Below are positions 12,601 to 23,800 of a stretch of 64,000 bases of DNA, piece by piece. Where the stretch lies: contig VFFE01007869.1 in the NCBI GenBank assembly GCA_008921705.1, positions 237,576 to 301,575 of the forward strand. Reading direction: 5' to 3'. How positions within the stretch are numbered: the first letter of the stretch is position 1; each line of letters begins with the position of its first letter. The stretch is from Burhinus oedicnemus. Its lineage: Eukaryota > Chordata > Aves > Charadriiformes > Burhinidae. The position numbers and the translations under genes were made by a program. The notes below the pieces were generated by a model, which ran no database searches, was not told the DNA's origin, and worked only from the letters and a program-made list of their open reading frames with translations.

Positions 12601-15600
12601 CGGCGCAGGGCTCTCCTCCGGACTCGTGCCCATGTACGTCAGCGAGGTCGCTCCCACAGCCCTTCGAGGAGCACTGGGGACATTGCACCAGCTTGCTATC
12701 GTCACGGGTATCCTCATCAGCCAGGTAAGAAGGAAAGCACATGAGTCCAGAGAGGGTATTTCAGAGATTAGGGATATCTCAGTGATATGCTGAGGTATCA
12801 CTCATCATTCCACCCCAAAACTGAAGGACAGTGGGAAGCAATCTGCTCTAATGGGGTTAAATTCCTACCTTGAGTCAGAGGTGTTCTTAACAAAGATGAC
12901 TTCTCATGAAATAAAAAGTACTTCTGCAAACAATTTCTCCCCTCCGCTGCAAAGTTTTTGTACCCATCTCATCAGAGTCAGGCTGGGTCCTGAACATGAG
13001 ATCCCTGGTATTCAGGTAGTCAAAAATGGCTTCATCGAGAAGCAGGGAGCCCAACACCTCCATCAGCATTTCCCACCATGGCAGCTGTCCCAGCTATGTG
13101 ACAGGCTGGCACATAAATGTACCGAGAATCAACACATCCAGAAAAACTTAATGTAATCACAAAGTTTATCTAATCTGACTTAGCCAAAGACTATGGACAG
13201 ACCATGGGGGAAAAAACCTCACAGGGTAGCTCCTGCTGGCTTCACTGGCTGTGGGAATACAAAAAATGCTTTGCAAATTGTGGAAGGAAAAAGGTTGCAA
13301 GTACTCATGACCCCTCTGGAGCCCCTTTTTCAATGCCATAATCACAGACTGAAGCAAAGCTCGTTAGCCTATTTGCTGAGCCTCATGCTGCACTGTGGCC
13401 CCGGTGCTGGTTAGCGGCCGGGCAGCTGGGGCATCCCACACTGCGTTGGACCTCCATCCAAGCTCTGCACCTTTGTGGAGGTGCTTAGGATACACATGCC
13501 CATAAAAACCCATACCCTAAAAACCCAGGATAGCAAGGTCTGAGAAAACATTTCATCAGCATGCCTGTATCTGCTGAGCTGTTTACACAGTGGTTCTGGC
13601 CAGGCACAGGTCTCCTGCCGGTGGCATGTCCCAGTGAGGACTGAGTCACCCCAGGGTGGGGAAAAGGCTTGCAGAGGGTTGTCCCACAGCACCCATAAGT
13701 CAAAGTCTCACTCATGACATTTTACATCATCTGTTCATTCCCCCCTTGTAAATGTGCATCGTAACGAAAGAAATCAATTTGATAGGACTGAGAATTGGTA
13801 TTTGCTTCTAGTTTTCTTCCAGGTTGTCACTTTGAAATGCCATAGTGGTCAATAGCTTGCTTTTTCTAGGGTGCCAGATAAGCCATTCACACATGCCTCA
13901 ATTATTCCAGGTCCTCGGACTAGACTTTCTCCTGGGCAATGACGAGATGTGGCCCCTGCTCCTCGGTCTGTCCGGTGTGGCTGCCCTCCTGCAGTTCTTC
14001 CTGCTCTTACTGTGCCCCGAGAGCCCCCGATACCTTTACATCAAACTAGGGAAGGTGGAAGAAGCTAAAAAAAGTAAGACACGCATTCTGGGCTTGTCTG
14101 GAGTTGTTTTTATAGTACACATAGTATTAAACACAGAAGGAAAAGCCCGGCTGAGGGCTCACACGTGTAACTGGGTATAGTTGCTCCATCCCACACAGCA
14201 CATTTGCAGGCGGGATTTTGGACGCTTGCATAGTCACTGACTAAGGCACACTTGCTTATATATCGCTGAGGGTGGTGTGAGCCTTAGCGTGTTACTCCTT
14301 CCCATCACAGAGAAGGCATATAGCAGATGCCACCCCCCAAAAACCCCATTCAGTTGGAAGCGATTTCAACCAGGCATAAAAATGACATCTTCTGGGGGAC
14401 AGCTGAGCTCTCCATCCTTGGTGTTATTTGCAACGACACCGCAAATCCACAGTGCTTACCGCAACCGCTTATACATCTTCCAGCGTGGCTCTCCTTAGCT
14501 GGCCCCAACCATCTCTACCAGGAGTAAGGGCAGTAAATGGTAGGACACAGCTGAAACTGAGGTGAGAAGCTATGAGCTGCTGAATTAGAAACTAGCTCTG
14601 GACCAGAAACTCTTGCGTTATGTTTGCATGGGACTAATTAGCATTACTAAAGGATGAGGCTTGAGTGTGGCGTCTCAGCACTTTCACAATACTAATGTGC
14701 AGCTGTCCCTTGCCAAGCAGACACACTTTTGGGGCTTGATGTGCCACAGGAGTCCTCAGAGCAAGAGGACGCTACTGTCCATGTGGTTGGCTTACCCTGA
14801 GCTTTGGCTAGAGAGATTCTTGTCCTTACTCTACTCCTTATCTACCTTTGAAAATAAAATATCAATCTTTTTTTTTTTTCTTAAGGTTTGAAAAGGCTCA
14901 GAGGAAACTGTGACCCAATGAAAGAGATTGCTGAGATGGAAACGGAAAAGCAAGAAGCTGCTAGTGAAAAGAAAGTCTCCATAAGGCAGCTTTTCACTTC
15001 TTCAAAGTACAAGCAGGCTGTCGTCGTGGCACTGATGGTGCAGATATCTCAGCAGTTCTCAGGAATCAATGCGGTGAGTCTCCCAAAACACTTGCCTTTA
15101 AAGAAATCCATGCTGAGCATGAAAAGGCAATGCTGGCTCCATCCAAGCCACGTAGGGGTGAAGAGAAGGCTTTCCCATGACTGCAGTAGGCTCCTCAGCC
15201 ACCACCACCAGTGCTGAAGGTGGACGTCACCACTGAGCCGGGCTGCAGGAAGGCAGGAGGGGACAAGGGTGTGAGGGAGTTCAGCATGAAAACAGCTGGC
15301 ACAGCAAGTCCGCACTGAGCTCTCCCATGACCCTCCTCATACCTGAGTTCGTCAGCAGTTTGCTCTCTTTAATGACTACCTCCTCACCCCAGGAAGAACA
15401 TCACCACCATCTTTTAGCTATTTTTAGCTAAACAGTTTTTGCAGCATCTCCCGGGATACCAGAAATTACCGTTTTACACCTAGAAGCATGGAGCCTCCTT
15501 TCCAAAATTGGCTAAGACGCAAATTTTTGGAAGTCTGGTGGCAACTTTACAAAGCTTGAGGTCTCTGTCCCACTGGCTTTCAAAACACTAAGAGCATTTC

Positions 15601-18600
15601 CACATCGCAACGCGGAGCAGCACGCAGGGATGCTCAGCCTCACAGGGCTGAGCCGGGGATGAGCACCCCATGGAGCCCAGCTGCCCCAGCTCGATGCTGT
15701 GCCCAGCCCCATCCACCAGCCGTGGGGTCAGCCACCCGTTTACCTCCTGCCCTGAACTTCCACAAGATAGGAATTGCCTTATTCTTTGAGACAGGGGAGA
15801 AAAGTGAGTCATTCCAACGTAACAAGAACATTTTAAAATTCACTTGGAAGTCAGTCATATTAAGGTGTTTGTCTCCAGCGCTCGGTGCCGGTGATCTGGC
15901 TTTCAAGATTAAACATGGGACTACATGGAAAAAACCAGTTTAAAATGTGCAAATGCAATAGCTCGGGAGAGGAATTTCAAAAGGATTTTTAACTCCCTCA
16001 GGCTCCTTTGAAAGTTTCAGCTTTAATTACTACAACAAGCCATTAAAACTTTGGAAAACTAATCATAATTAAATTACTTCACATCTCAGCCACGCAAGTG
16101 CAACTCTTCCCTCAGGAGAACAAAAAGTTCCACCAGCCCTGTTACCTAATTCTTCATCCTAATGTATTTTGATAGATCTTTTACTACTCTACAAACATTT
16201 TCGAGAGAGCTGGAGTTGACCAACCAGTTTACGCAACCATTGGCGTTGGAGTGGTGAACACAGTCTTCACTGTTATCTCCGTAAGTAAATGTTTCTGTCC
16301 CTTAGACTACAAAAACACCTAAGCTACGGTGGGGTTTGGACACATGATTTTATCCTGGAGCTGGGGCTGGGATTTGCAGTTCTGCAGGGCTGACCCTGCG
16401 CACCTTACGGGAAAAATCATTCCCTGGGCAAGTCTCATTTGAAAAATCAAGCCTTGAAATACAGCCCATTGCTATCAACGAGCACTCCTAAATGCCTCAT
16501 GAGTGAAAACGGCACCGCCGTGCTCAGGGAAGTTCTGGTAGCTCAGCATTTCCCCCCAAAATAAAAGTTGCCTTTGAGACTGAAATTCTGCGGGTCCTAT
16601 CCCGCCCAGGAGGCAGGGGATCGGGGTTGCGATGGGGAAGCCAGCAGCTCACAATCTCCCTCTTACCTGTTATCTTTCAAATTGGTTTCTGTATGTACAT
16701 AGCACCTGCAGGAGTGATATCCAAAGGCTATTCCACAGTAATAAATTAATCTAGCACCTATCCTCGTCGTATCTATGCAGTGCTCCGCAGCAATAAAAGG
16801 ATGGTTCCGTTTTCACAGCCTTTCCCTTCGTTTGTCTCTCTCCTGAAAGTATTAACACAATTCCTATCAGCAGGCAATTATTTTTGTAATGTGGCCATTA
16901 ATATAAGATCCGGAAATGCCAAGCCCATTTCTTTCATGTCTCTAGAGAGACTTAGGGAGTAAAGGACTTCTACCCACCATGAAGCAGGACTAGCCGCAAG
17001 GTAGAAATACACAGCTCTAAGAGATCTTAGTCCAGCAGGCATGAGATAGGAGGTCTTGGGGTGAACCTGCTTTAGAGGAAGGCCATCACAGGTCCCGTAC
17101 AGAGGAGAAAACTTGATGTTTATTGTGAAACAAGGCATGGAGGTATCCAGCTGGAAGAGATCTTTCTCCAGCTTGAAGGGTCTCCTGTAGTTCAATCTCC
17201 ACCCCCGGGCTGTGGTACTTGCAGCCTGGCACATTTGATCTTTGATTCTTTTGGCCATAAGCACTTAAAAATTACCTGCATCTGTCAATAAATAACAGAC
17301 CCTTATCAAAAGGCAGAAGCACCATCGGCTGGGTGGACCTTGGTAAGGGGAGAAGGGAGCACAGAAGCTCGCCCTCTGCAGCTTCATGAGTTAGCAGGAT
17401 GAACTGCCTCCAGGAAAACAGATGGTCTCTTGGAAGCACAAATCACTTGCTGTAACGGCAGGAAAGGTTGAGCTGTTGGCCAAAGGTGTCCTTTCGAGCA
17501 GAGGGGAAGGAGCAGGCAGCCTCAGAGACTAGTGCATGGTATCTTAGGGCAGGCCAGATGCACTGTCCTCTGGAGTTACCTACACCTCCCCACTGGGTGA
17601 AGCGATTGGTACAGACTCAGATGTCAAAAGTTGGGTGAGATGGCTGGCGTCCACCAAGAGGAGCTGAGAAGGAGGAAGCTAAGCCTTGTGGCTACCAGGG
17701 AAGCAAAAGGAGTCTGGGAGCAACTGGAGGAAAAATCCTGACTCCAGCTGCTACACAACTATCCCTGCCCTAGGACAGGCAAGGTGCAATGGCCCATGAT
17801 GTGACTTGATACATGCTACATTTTGAAGGCTGCTTCCAAATGAATGCAGACTTGGTAAGTTTATTCTTCCTGAAAAAAAAAAAAAAAAAGAGAGAGAGAA
17901 AAGTCCATAGTCAGCAATACATGTGTAGGAGTGGTGGGAAGTCCTGAGAGCTTGGAAATGTATGAACTCTGAGTATACGTGGGTTTGCCTTGCCCTTGAA
18001 AGGGCAACCGCTTGGTCTGGCTCCCTAACAGCCACCGGCAGTTTCTGACACTTGGAAACCAGCACATAAATCTCTACCCCAAGAGCTAAAAAAGCAGGAC
18101 TGCAGTGTGGTAGCAGTAACAGGCTGCTCATTGCTAATGGACCTGATTGAACCTCCTGAGAGCAGCAGTGCTGGAGACTGAGCTGCTGCACTTGTTTCTA
18201 CAGGTCTTTCTGGTGGAGAAGACAGGCAGGCGGTCCCTGTTCCTGGCTGGTTTGATGGGCATGTTAGTAAGTGCCGTGGCCATGACAGTTGGACTTGTGC
18301 TCCTGGTAAGGATTTCTCTCCATTTTTTTCTCCATGGTTTGCAAACAAGAGAAGACAAGTCACCCTTTGGGATGAAAATACAAAACATTCACTTTAAAGA
18401 AGTTCAGAAAACATTTGTTCTTAGAAGGGACAGTTCAAAGTGGCCATAGCTGGAGCCATCTCTGGTTACAGCAGTGCCTGAGGATGTTGTGCTCTTTGGC
18501 CCCTGAGATCCCCCAATGCTGCTAGAAAGGACATGTGTCCCCTGTCCCCTCCCTGAGCCTGCTGACAGCCTCAGCTCCTTACACAGAAGCTGCGCTATTC

Positions 18601-19754
18601 CCACAGCATAATCCCATGCCTGCTAAGAAAACCCAGGGCATACCTCCACATGCCCTAAATCCTCAACCTGCATCTCCCTGCATCTGGTGCAGGGATGCTA
18701 GACTAGCACCTTGTCTTAAAAAAAGGGACAAATTATTCCTTCTGACACCCAGGAGAGGGGTCAGGCTGTGAGACACGAGGCAGAACAGGCAGAGGATGGA
18801 GCCAGCCCCCATCAAAGTCAGTCCAAACCACTGGTGCAAGGCCCTGTCAAGATGTAAAACCAAATAACGGGTGGCCTCCTTTACTGAGCACCCTGCTTGT
18901 TAAAGACAACACCATTTTGCCTCTTCCCGGCCATGCTGCAGGCAAGGAGAGGGCTTGAAGGTACAGCTGAGCCGAGAGCTGTGAGCTCCAACGTCCCTCT
19001 GCAAGCGGCAACGCTTGGCACCACACGCCCCGCCAGCACCCGGCACAAGAGTTTAGAACTTTAATTATGCGTGTCCAGTTCCCACTTGTCTGAACAGAAA
19101 GAAATTTCTGAAAAAGAAGCCTAATTAAAGTAATTAGTGATAATTAATGAGTCGTGTTGGGACTGTAACACTGAGTGCACCCTCTTGCAGAGCGAGTTTG
19201 CCTGGATGAGCTATGTCAGTATGGTCGCGATCTTCCTCTTCGTCATCTTCTTTGAAGTCGGGCCCGGGCCCATCCCCTGGTTTATCGTAGCCGAACTCTT
19301 CAGCCAAGGTCCGCGCCCCGCCGCCATCGCTGTTGCCGGCTTCTGCAACTGGGCCTGCAACTTCATTGTGGGAATGTGTTTCCAGTACATAGCGGTAAGA
19401 AATAGCTCTAAAAATGTATAAATACGGTGCAGGATGTGCACGTGCCTCCCAGATCTCCATTCCCAAGCCCTGCTGGGCACCTCAGCCAGCCGGGGTAGGA
19501 AGGGGAAGCCATCCCTGCGGTGCTGATGGTAGTGTCCCCTGTTCTCACTTCCCTCACTGCAGGATCTGTGCGGACCATACGTGTTTGCCATCTTTGCAGC
19601 TTTACTTCTAGTCTTCTTTCTGTTTGCATACTTCAAAGTACCGGAGACGAAAGGAAAGTCTTTTGAGGAGATCGCAGCTGTGTTCCGCCGCAAGAAGCTC
19701 CTGGCCAAAGCCATGACTGAGCTGGAAGACCTGCGAGGCAGCCAGGAGGCATAG
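9581..19754 (+). CDS. SLC2A2: Solute carrier family 2 member 2, glucose transporter GLUT2 (11 coding exons, 533 aa)
   Basis: Facilitative hexose transporter of the plasma membrane, with 12 membrane segments (major facilitator, sugar porter family). GLUT2 moves glucose and fructose with low affinity in liver, islet, gut and kidney. Coding exons: 9581-9613, 10296-10391, 10923-11200, 11701-11825, 12609-12724, 13911-14073, 14886-15073, 16176-16280, 18204-18305, 19191-19394, 19563-19754. They sum to 1602 nt (533 codons plus stop), with every intron GT-AG and every phase consistent. Family hallmarks seen: GDRLGR before residue 136, PESPRYL at 252-258, QQFSGIN at 326-332, the STNIF segment from 338, GRRS at 376-379, GPGPIPW at 426-432 and PETKG at 497-501. 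An N-glycosylation site NTS (64-66) lies in the large first outer loop, as in GLUT2. The start ATG has A at -3 and G at +4. Length equals what I recall for chicken GLUT2 and slightly exceeds human (524). Confidence 0.97.
10296..10391 (+). CDS. SLC2A2: SLC2A2 coding exon 2
   Basis: Encodes residues 12-43, including membrane segment 1 ([20 protein letters not shown]) and the conserved GVINAPQ stretch. The acceptor is CCCCCAG and the donor AAG|GTAAGC. Intron 2 (10392-10922) has a run of about 14 C near 10561-10574. Confidence 0.97.
10923..11200 (+). CDS. SLC2A2: SLC2A2 coding exon 3
   Basis: Encodes residues 44-135 and part of 136: the long exofacial loop with glycosylation site N64-T-S, then membrane segment 2 ([17 protein letters not shown]) and most of the GDRLGR signature. 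The donor is GAG|GTGAGA, splitting an Arg codon. Intron 3 (11201-11700) is AT-rich with no feature. Confidence 0.97.
11701..11825 (+). CDS. SLC2A2: SLC2A2 coding exon 4
   Basis: Encodes residues 136-177 and part of Gly178 ([16 protein letters not shown] onward to [10 protein letters not shown]), covering membrane segments 3 and 4. The acceptor is CTTGCAG and the donor GCG|GTAAGT. Intron 4 (11826-12608) contains an AT-rich block at 12115-12300 listed separately. Confidence 0.97.
12115..12300. promoter_or_regulatory. Candidate intronic regulatory block in SLC2A2 intron 4
   Basis: An AT-rich stretch with few CpG and dense homeobox/POU/GATA-like words: AATATGCAATTA near 12221-12232, GGATAAGATAG near 12203-12213 and ATGCAAATGC near 12281-12290. 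It stands out from the GC-richer flanks. Function is inferred from motif content only. Confidence 0.25.
12609..12724 (+). CDS. SLC2A2: SLC2A2 coding exon 5
   Basis: Encodes the rest of Gly178 through Gln216: [20 protein letters not shown] and the following [15 protein letters not shown], including the sugar-transporter ALRG/HQL motif of membrane segments 4-5. The donor is CAG|GTAAGA in phase 0. Intron 5 (12725-13910) shows no gene-like content. Confidence 0.97.
13911..14073 (+). CDS. SLC2A2: SLC2A2 coding exon 6
   Basis: Encodes residues 217-270 and the first base of Ser271: end of segment 5, segment 6 ([19 protein letters not shown]) and the PESPRYL motif that opens the large cytosolic loop. 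The donor lies in A-rich sequence (AAAAAAA|GTAAGA). Intron 6 (14074-14885) ends in a clear T-rich tract. Confidence 0.97.
14886..15073 (+). CDS. SLC2A2: SLC2A2 coding exon 7
   Basis: Encodes residues 271-333: the charged central cytosolic loop ([17 protein letters not shown] onward) and segment 7 with QQFSGINA, which lines the substrate path. The acceptor is TTTTTCTTAAG and the donor GCG|GTGAGT. Intron 7 (15074-16175) has no feature of note. Confidence 0.97.
16176..16280 (+). CDS. SLC2A2: SLC2A2 coding exon 8
   Basis: Encodes residues 334-368, [13 protein letters not shown] through [13 protein letters not shown] (segments 7-8). Phase 0 at both ends; the donor is TCC|GTAAGT. Intron 8 (16281-18203), the longest in the gene, carries an A-tract followed by GA repeats near 17871-17900. 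Confidence 0.97.
18204..18305 (+). CDS. SLC2A2: SLC2A2 coding exon 9
   Basis: Encodes residues 369-402, [17 protein letters not shown] onward, with the second GRR motif and segment 9. The donor is CTG|GTAAGG. Intron 9 is 18306-19190. Confidence 0.97.
19191..19394 (+). CDS. SLC2A2: SLC2A2 coding exon 10
   Basis: Encodes residues 403-470, with segment 10 ([20 protein letters not shown]) including GPGPIPW, and segment 11 ([18 protein letters not shown]). The donor is GCG|GTAAGA. The last intron is only 168 bases. Confidence 0.97.
19563..19754 (+). CDS. SLC2A2: SLC2A2 coding exon 11 (terminal)
   Basis: Encodes residues 471-533 and the TAG stop: segment 12, the [12 protein letters not shown] motif and a basic then acidic cytosolic tail ending GSQEA. 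The tail differs strongly from human GLUT2 but fits the bird form as I recall it. Confidence 0.97.
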   Translation, partial: DLCGPYVFAIFAALLLVFFLFAYFKVPETKGKSFEEIAAVFRRKKLLAKAMTELEDLRGSQEA

Positions 19755-21830
19755 ACATCACCATGCACACGGAAAGGAGGGACTGAGCATGGACCTCCTT
19801 CAGGTGCCGTGGGAAGAACATTGAGTCTCATTTCACAAAAACCTTGCAGCTGGCAGGCCAGGAGGACCCATCCATCAGATGCCTTCTGGCTGCTGTGGCT
19901 CACACCTCCGAGCCGCAGATGCTAACCTGGAGTTTCACTCTGAAGTACTTGGTACAACTGGGCTGCAGGAAGAGACAGGGAAAGGACGGGAAGAATACGT
20001 TGCATGTGTATCTCCATGCCCCACTGGAAGAGCCCGGTGGGATGATGATCTTACTAGCTGGCAAAGCGTTACACTGATCAGGGTCGTCGCTCAGCTGGAA
20101 TGAAGGGAAGAGGGGTCCGGTGATGCTGTAGCCTCATGTTTTCACCTTTGTGTCCCGTGCTCGCTGCTTCCTTCTGCTGAGTGATCTGACGCCTTGAGAA
20201 ACCAACTGCTAGTGCAGTTGTGCTACCAGCACACAGCACTCATCACCTGAGGTGCTAAGGCAAACAGACTGAGCAAACTCCCCCTTATTCTTCCCTGTGC
20301 AGAGGAAGAAGGTGGATCCCACCTGAATCAGTTGGGGTGCACCTCGCTTGCTTTGCTATCTGTGCATTACGGAAATGCTGCCCAACTTCATAAGGATTTC
20401 TCAAGTCACAACATTTTTTAGGAGAATCTTAGAAACTCTGGCTGGGCTGATGTGCATTTTTTTTTCTTTTGTTTCAGCCAGGATATTTACCTCCTCTTTC
20501 CTCCTCAGAAGCCCTTCCTCCCTCCTTTATCCTTGCCATGGTACAAGACACAGCACATCATTGACCACACAATGAGTCCTGCTGCCATCCCTCCCATGGT
20601 GTGACCACCACCAGGTCACCTCCCCTCACTGCTCCTCCTTCCCCACCCTCAGCATCTGCCTTCCCTTCCTTTTGTACAATGCTTAGACCCACAGGCTCCA
20701 GCTTCAGCTCCGGCTCCCCATACCATAATAATTAATGATAATGATAAGGGGAAATGGATATTGCAGCATTAACTGGAAGGAGCCCCACAGAACCGACCCC
20801 CACTTTGTGCTACTTAAGGTTTTGCTGGCTGGATGTGCTTCAGCAAAGAGAGCGTGCAAGGAGCAGGTCATGTTGTTTCTATAGCTTTGTTTGTGTTTGT
20901 TTTTCTTCTTTATGAGATACTTTCCCGTGACAAAATCAAACTGCAAGGATTTTTCTTCCTTTTTTGGGGGATACGTTGGAATCATTGTAAAAGACTACTC
21001 TCTGTTTGCTTGACTTTTAAGATTTGCATGTTCCTTGTTGTGATACCAGGCTACTTTCTAGCAACTTTCTCAGGACAGAAACCCATTATTTATTTAGAGA
21101 TGAAACACCAGCATTGCTCGGTCACTGCGAGCTCATCACGACTGCCGGTGAAGCAGTGACCATAATGTAACAGAGGATGAAACACAACAAAAAGCATGAG
21201 AATAGATGGACCAAGGAGGATCATAAGCTGCTGCTCTCGGTTTGGTTGTAGGGAAGGTTCATGCTCCTTTCCATGTGCCTGAATTTCTTTCCTTTGTAGA
21301 CTTTACTCTCTTATTAAGACCCTAAAGCAAATTCTGGTCCCTTTCAAGTGACTGGAGATGTAGCTGTGAGGTCCACTGAGACAAGCCTCTGGCCCCGGTC
21401 TGTGCACTGAAGCAATGAGATTGCACCCCAGGCTTTCCTGGAGTGACTGCTGGGACTTAACTAGAGGAGAACTGGGTCAATGCTGTCATGTGCTAAGGCA
21501 GTGGGGGACCCGGGCCTGGCACGGGGCATGCAGGGTGTGTGGGAACCAGGTCCCAGGCCGCAGTGCACAGAAGAGAGCAGCGGAGCCGGGCCACAGGCTC
21601 TGGGTCAAACCATTAGAGTCTGTCTGCTGCAAATGGGTCTTCCCGGGTGAGACCAGCATGGCAGGCTCTGAGGCTCTCCATGGCATCTACTGTAGGCAGT
21701 TAAATGTTATAACTGATTCTCTGAATGTAAAAAAAGGAAAGAAAAGAGACGGGTTCTTGCTTTCAGCAATGTTATCTATGTCTGTTACATAAAAGTGACA
21801 ATGAACATCTACGGCACGTGTTGGCTTGCA
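19755..21830 (+). other. SLC2A2: Probable SLC2A2 3' UTR (end not resolved)
   Basis: This is the sequence downstream of the stop. No canonical AATAAA occurs soon after it. An ATAAAA word near 21789, followed by T/GT-rich DNA (21815-21850), is a possible weak signal. The first canonical AATAAA I see is at 23791-23796. The true 3' end therefore remains open. Confidence 0.4.
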
Positions 21831-22519
21831 CTGTTGGTTTTTTCCCCTCTGTACATCTCAGACATATGTCCAACTCCAGATGGGAGGTATTTTCCTGGCA
21901 GGGCACGTTTGCTCCATGGGTAGTAATTGCTGTGCAAGCCCTCAGCTAAATCCCTTTGAAATAGATGGTCCAGAGGTGAGACTGCGGGGCTGGAAGACAG
22001 CCCTGGAGCCGTAAGGAGCTGGCTCTGCATCGGGATGAACCCTCACTGGAGGTGTGCCGGCGTCTAACCCCAGCCGTCCCCACCACCCACCTGTAAAAGC
22101 CCACTGTAAAGCACACCTCTGTTTGCACGCATGCTGGTGCAGCTTAAAACTTGGCCTCTCTAGGCATGATAGGCAGGAGGAACATTTGGGGAGAAATAGG
22201 TTCGAAGCAGATTTGCCCCTGCTCTGGGGACAGAGCCAGGCTGGGTTCCCTCCAGGAATGGGAGGATGGGACAGCAGAGGCAGGGTGGCAGGGAGGGTGC
22301 TGGCACTGGGATCCCGGATGTCCCCGCTCGATCATTGTCAGCCAGCCAGTCCTAGAAACAGAATGGCTCAAGCTACGGCCACACAATGGTCATACAGGTG
22401 GTTTAACACGAGAAGGGCTGTCCAAAACTGCTTCCCTAAGCTTCTGCTGAGCTTGGTCCTAATGCCTGAGGGGCATCAGTCAGTGACGCTGTCAGTAACT
22501 CAGCAGTGAGGGGTCATTT

Positions 22520-22900
22520 ATTTAACAACACCCTGAGCAGACAGTCTTTGTTTTCCTGAGTGTTACAAAGCGAATGAGACTAGAAAGCCTGATTCGATTA
22601 CTGTAATGCGGCCCATTCATTAGTTTAACAAAGCCCACAACACTAATATAATCCATAGCTATATTCCTGAACTTCCCAGAGCATCTGCCCGGGGGTTCAG
22701 AGGCGCTTAAGTAAAATAACTCTGTAAAAACAGTTGTCAGCTGAAAGCTGTGTGTACACTTAATCAGGCTTTCTCTCCTTGTTTCATCCCACACCTCTAT
22801 GAAGCTTTTCACTAAGCTATAGTAAAGACCACATAGCTTGAAGCAGGAGCCACAGAGCCAGCAGACTTCACATGCCACTAATTATTTTTTCCCCAGTCTG
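22520..22900. promoter_or_regulatory. Candidate non-coding regulatory block
   Basis: CpG-poor sequence with many homeobox-like and forkhead-like words (TTTGTTTTCC, CATTAGTTTAAC, CACTAATTATTTTTTCC) and no open frame of quality. It resembles typical vertebrate conserved non-coding DNA in composition, but conservation was not tested. Confidence 0.2.
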
Positions 22901-23469
22901 TTTCCAGCATGCTGTGAATTCTGTGGGCTAACGAGACGCACCCTGAGTTTCAGACTGTGCTTCCTCCCAGCAGCTGCTGTGTATAAGGGAAGTCAGTCTT
23001 CTCCTTCCAGGCTGGGACCTCCCACCTGGGACCCTCGTGGGCCACAACTGGACAACATGCCTCCATGCATTTTACTATTATTTTATTTATTTGTATATTC
23101 CCCTGGAGATGATGCTTTGCTCATCCCGGGATGTTTCAAATCAATTCTGCTAATGGTTGCAGCGGGGTGAGCTGCAGCCTGGGACAGGATGTGCAGAGCT
23201 CAGCGCTGCTGAAGGCTGCAGCAACCCCCGTCCCCATCAGGGCTGCGGTGGAAGCATTTTAAGCTGGTACAGTGGGTTGAACTATCAGAAGTGCCCTTTT
23301 ACCATGTATGATGATGCAGGAAGGGGTCATACAAGTTAAATCTGCAGATGTGTTTACTTTTGTCTTGTCACATCAGGCTGGTAATTAGGACTGTACACTT
23401 TATCTGTCCTTGCTACACACGAGTTCCAGTTTAAACTTGTTCTTGAGACACAGCTTGTTGAATCATTAT

Positions 23470-23800
23470 TTTTATCTCTCAGCGTTACAGTTTTACTAAG
23501 TTGCTAATCATTAAGAAAATTTAAAAGACCGAGTCAGACTTATTAGCTAAATGGTTGTTGCACTTTAGTTAACATGCGAAATATGTCCCCATACTGTGGT
23601 TGGCTAATAATGCAATATAATTAATAATACCTGAGAAAGCATCTCGTCAGCAAGAGCTTTGACAGTGTTTTCCTAATGTGCTGAGATGACAGCCATTAAG
23701 ACTTTTCTGTTGTGTCAGATAAATGGCTAACAATATCTAGTTTCCCACTCTCTAGGCATAATTTTAAAATTAGTTTGACTTCCCTAATCCAATAAACTCA
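23470..23800. promoter_or_regulatory. Candidate AT-rich regulatory block
   Basis: Contains TTAGTTAAC (HNF1-like) at 23565-23573, an AATGCAATATAATTAATAAT stretch near 23609-23628, CTAATCATTAAG, and a closing AATAAA at 23791-23796. Either a distal element or the far 3' end of SLC2A2 would fit. Confidence 0.25.

Noticed and set aside
19211..19903. 230-codon minus-strand frame
   Set aside because: It is antisense to SLC2A2 exons 10 and 11, and its openness follows from the constrained + strand codons.
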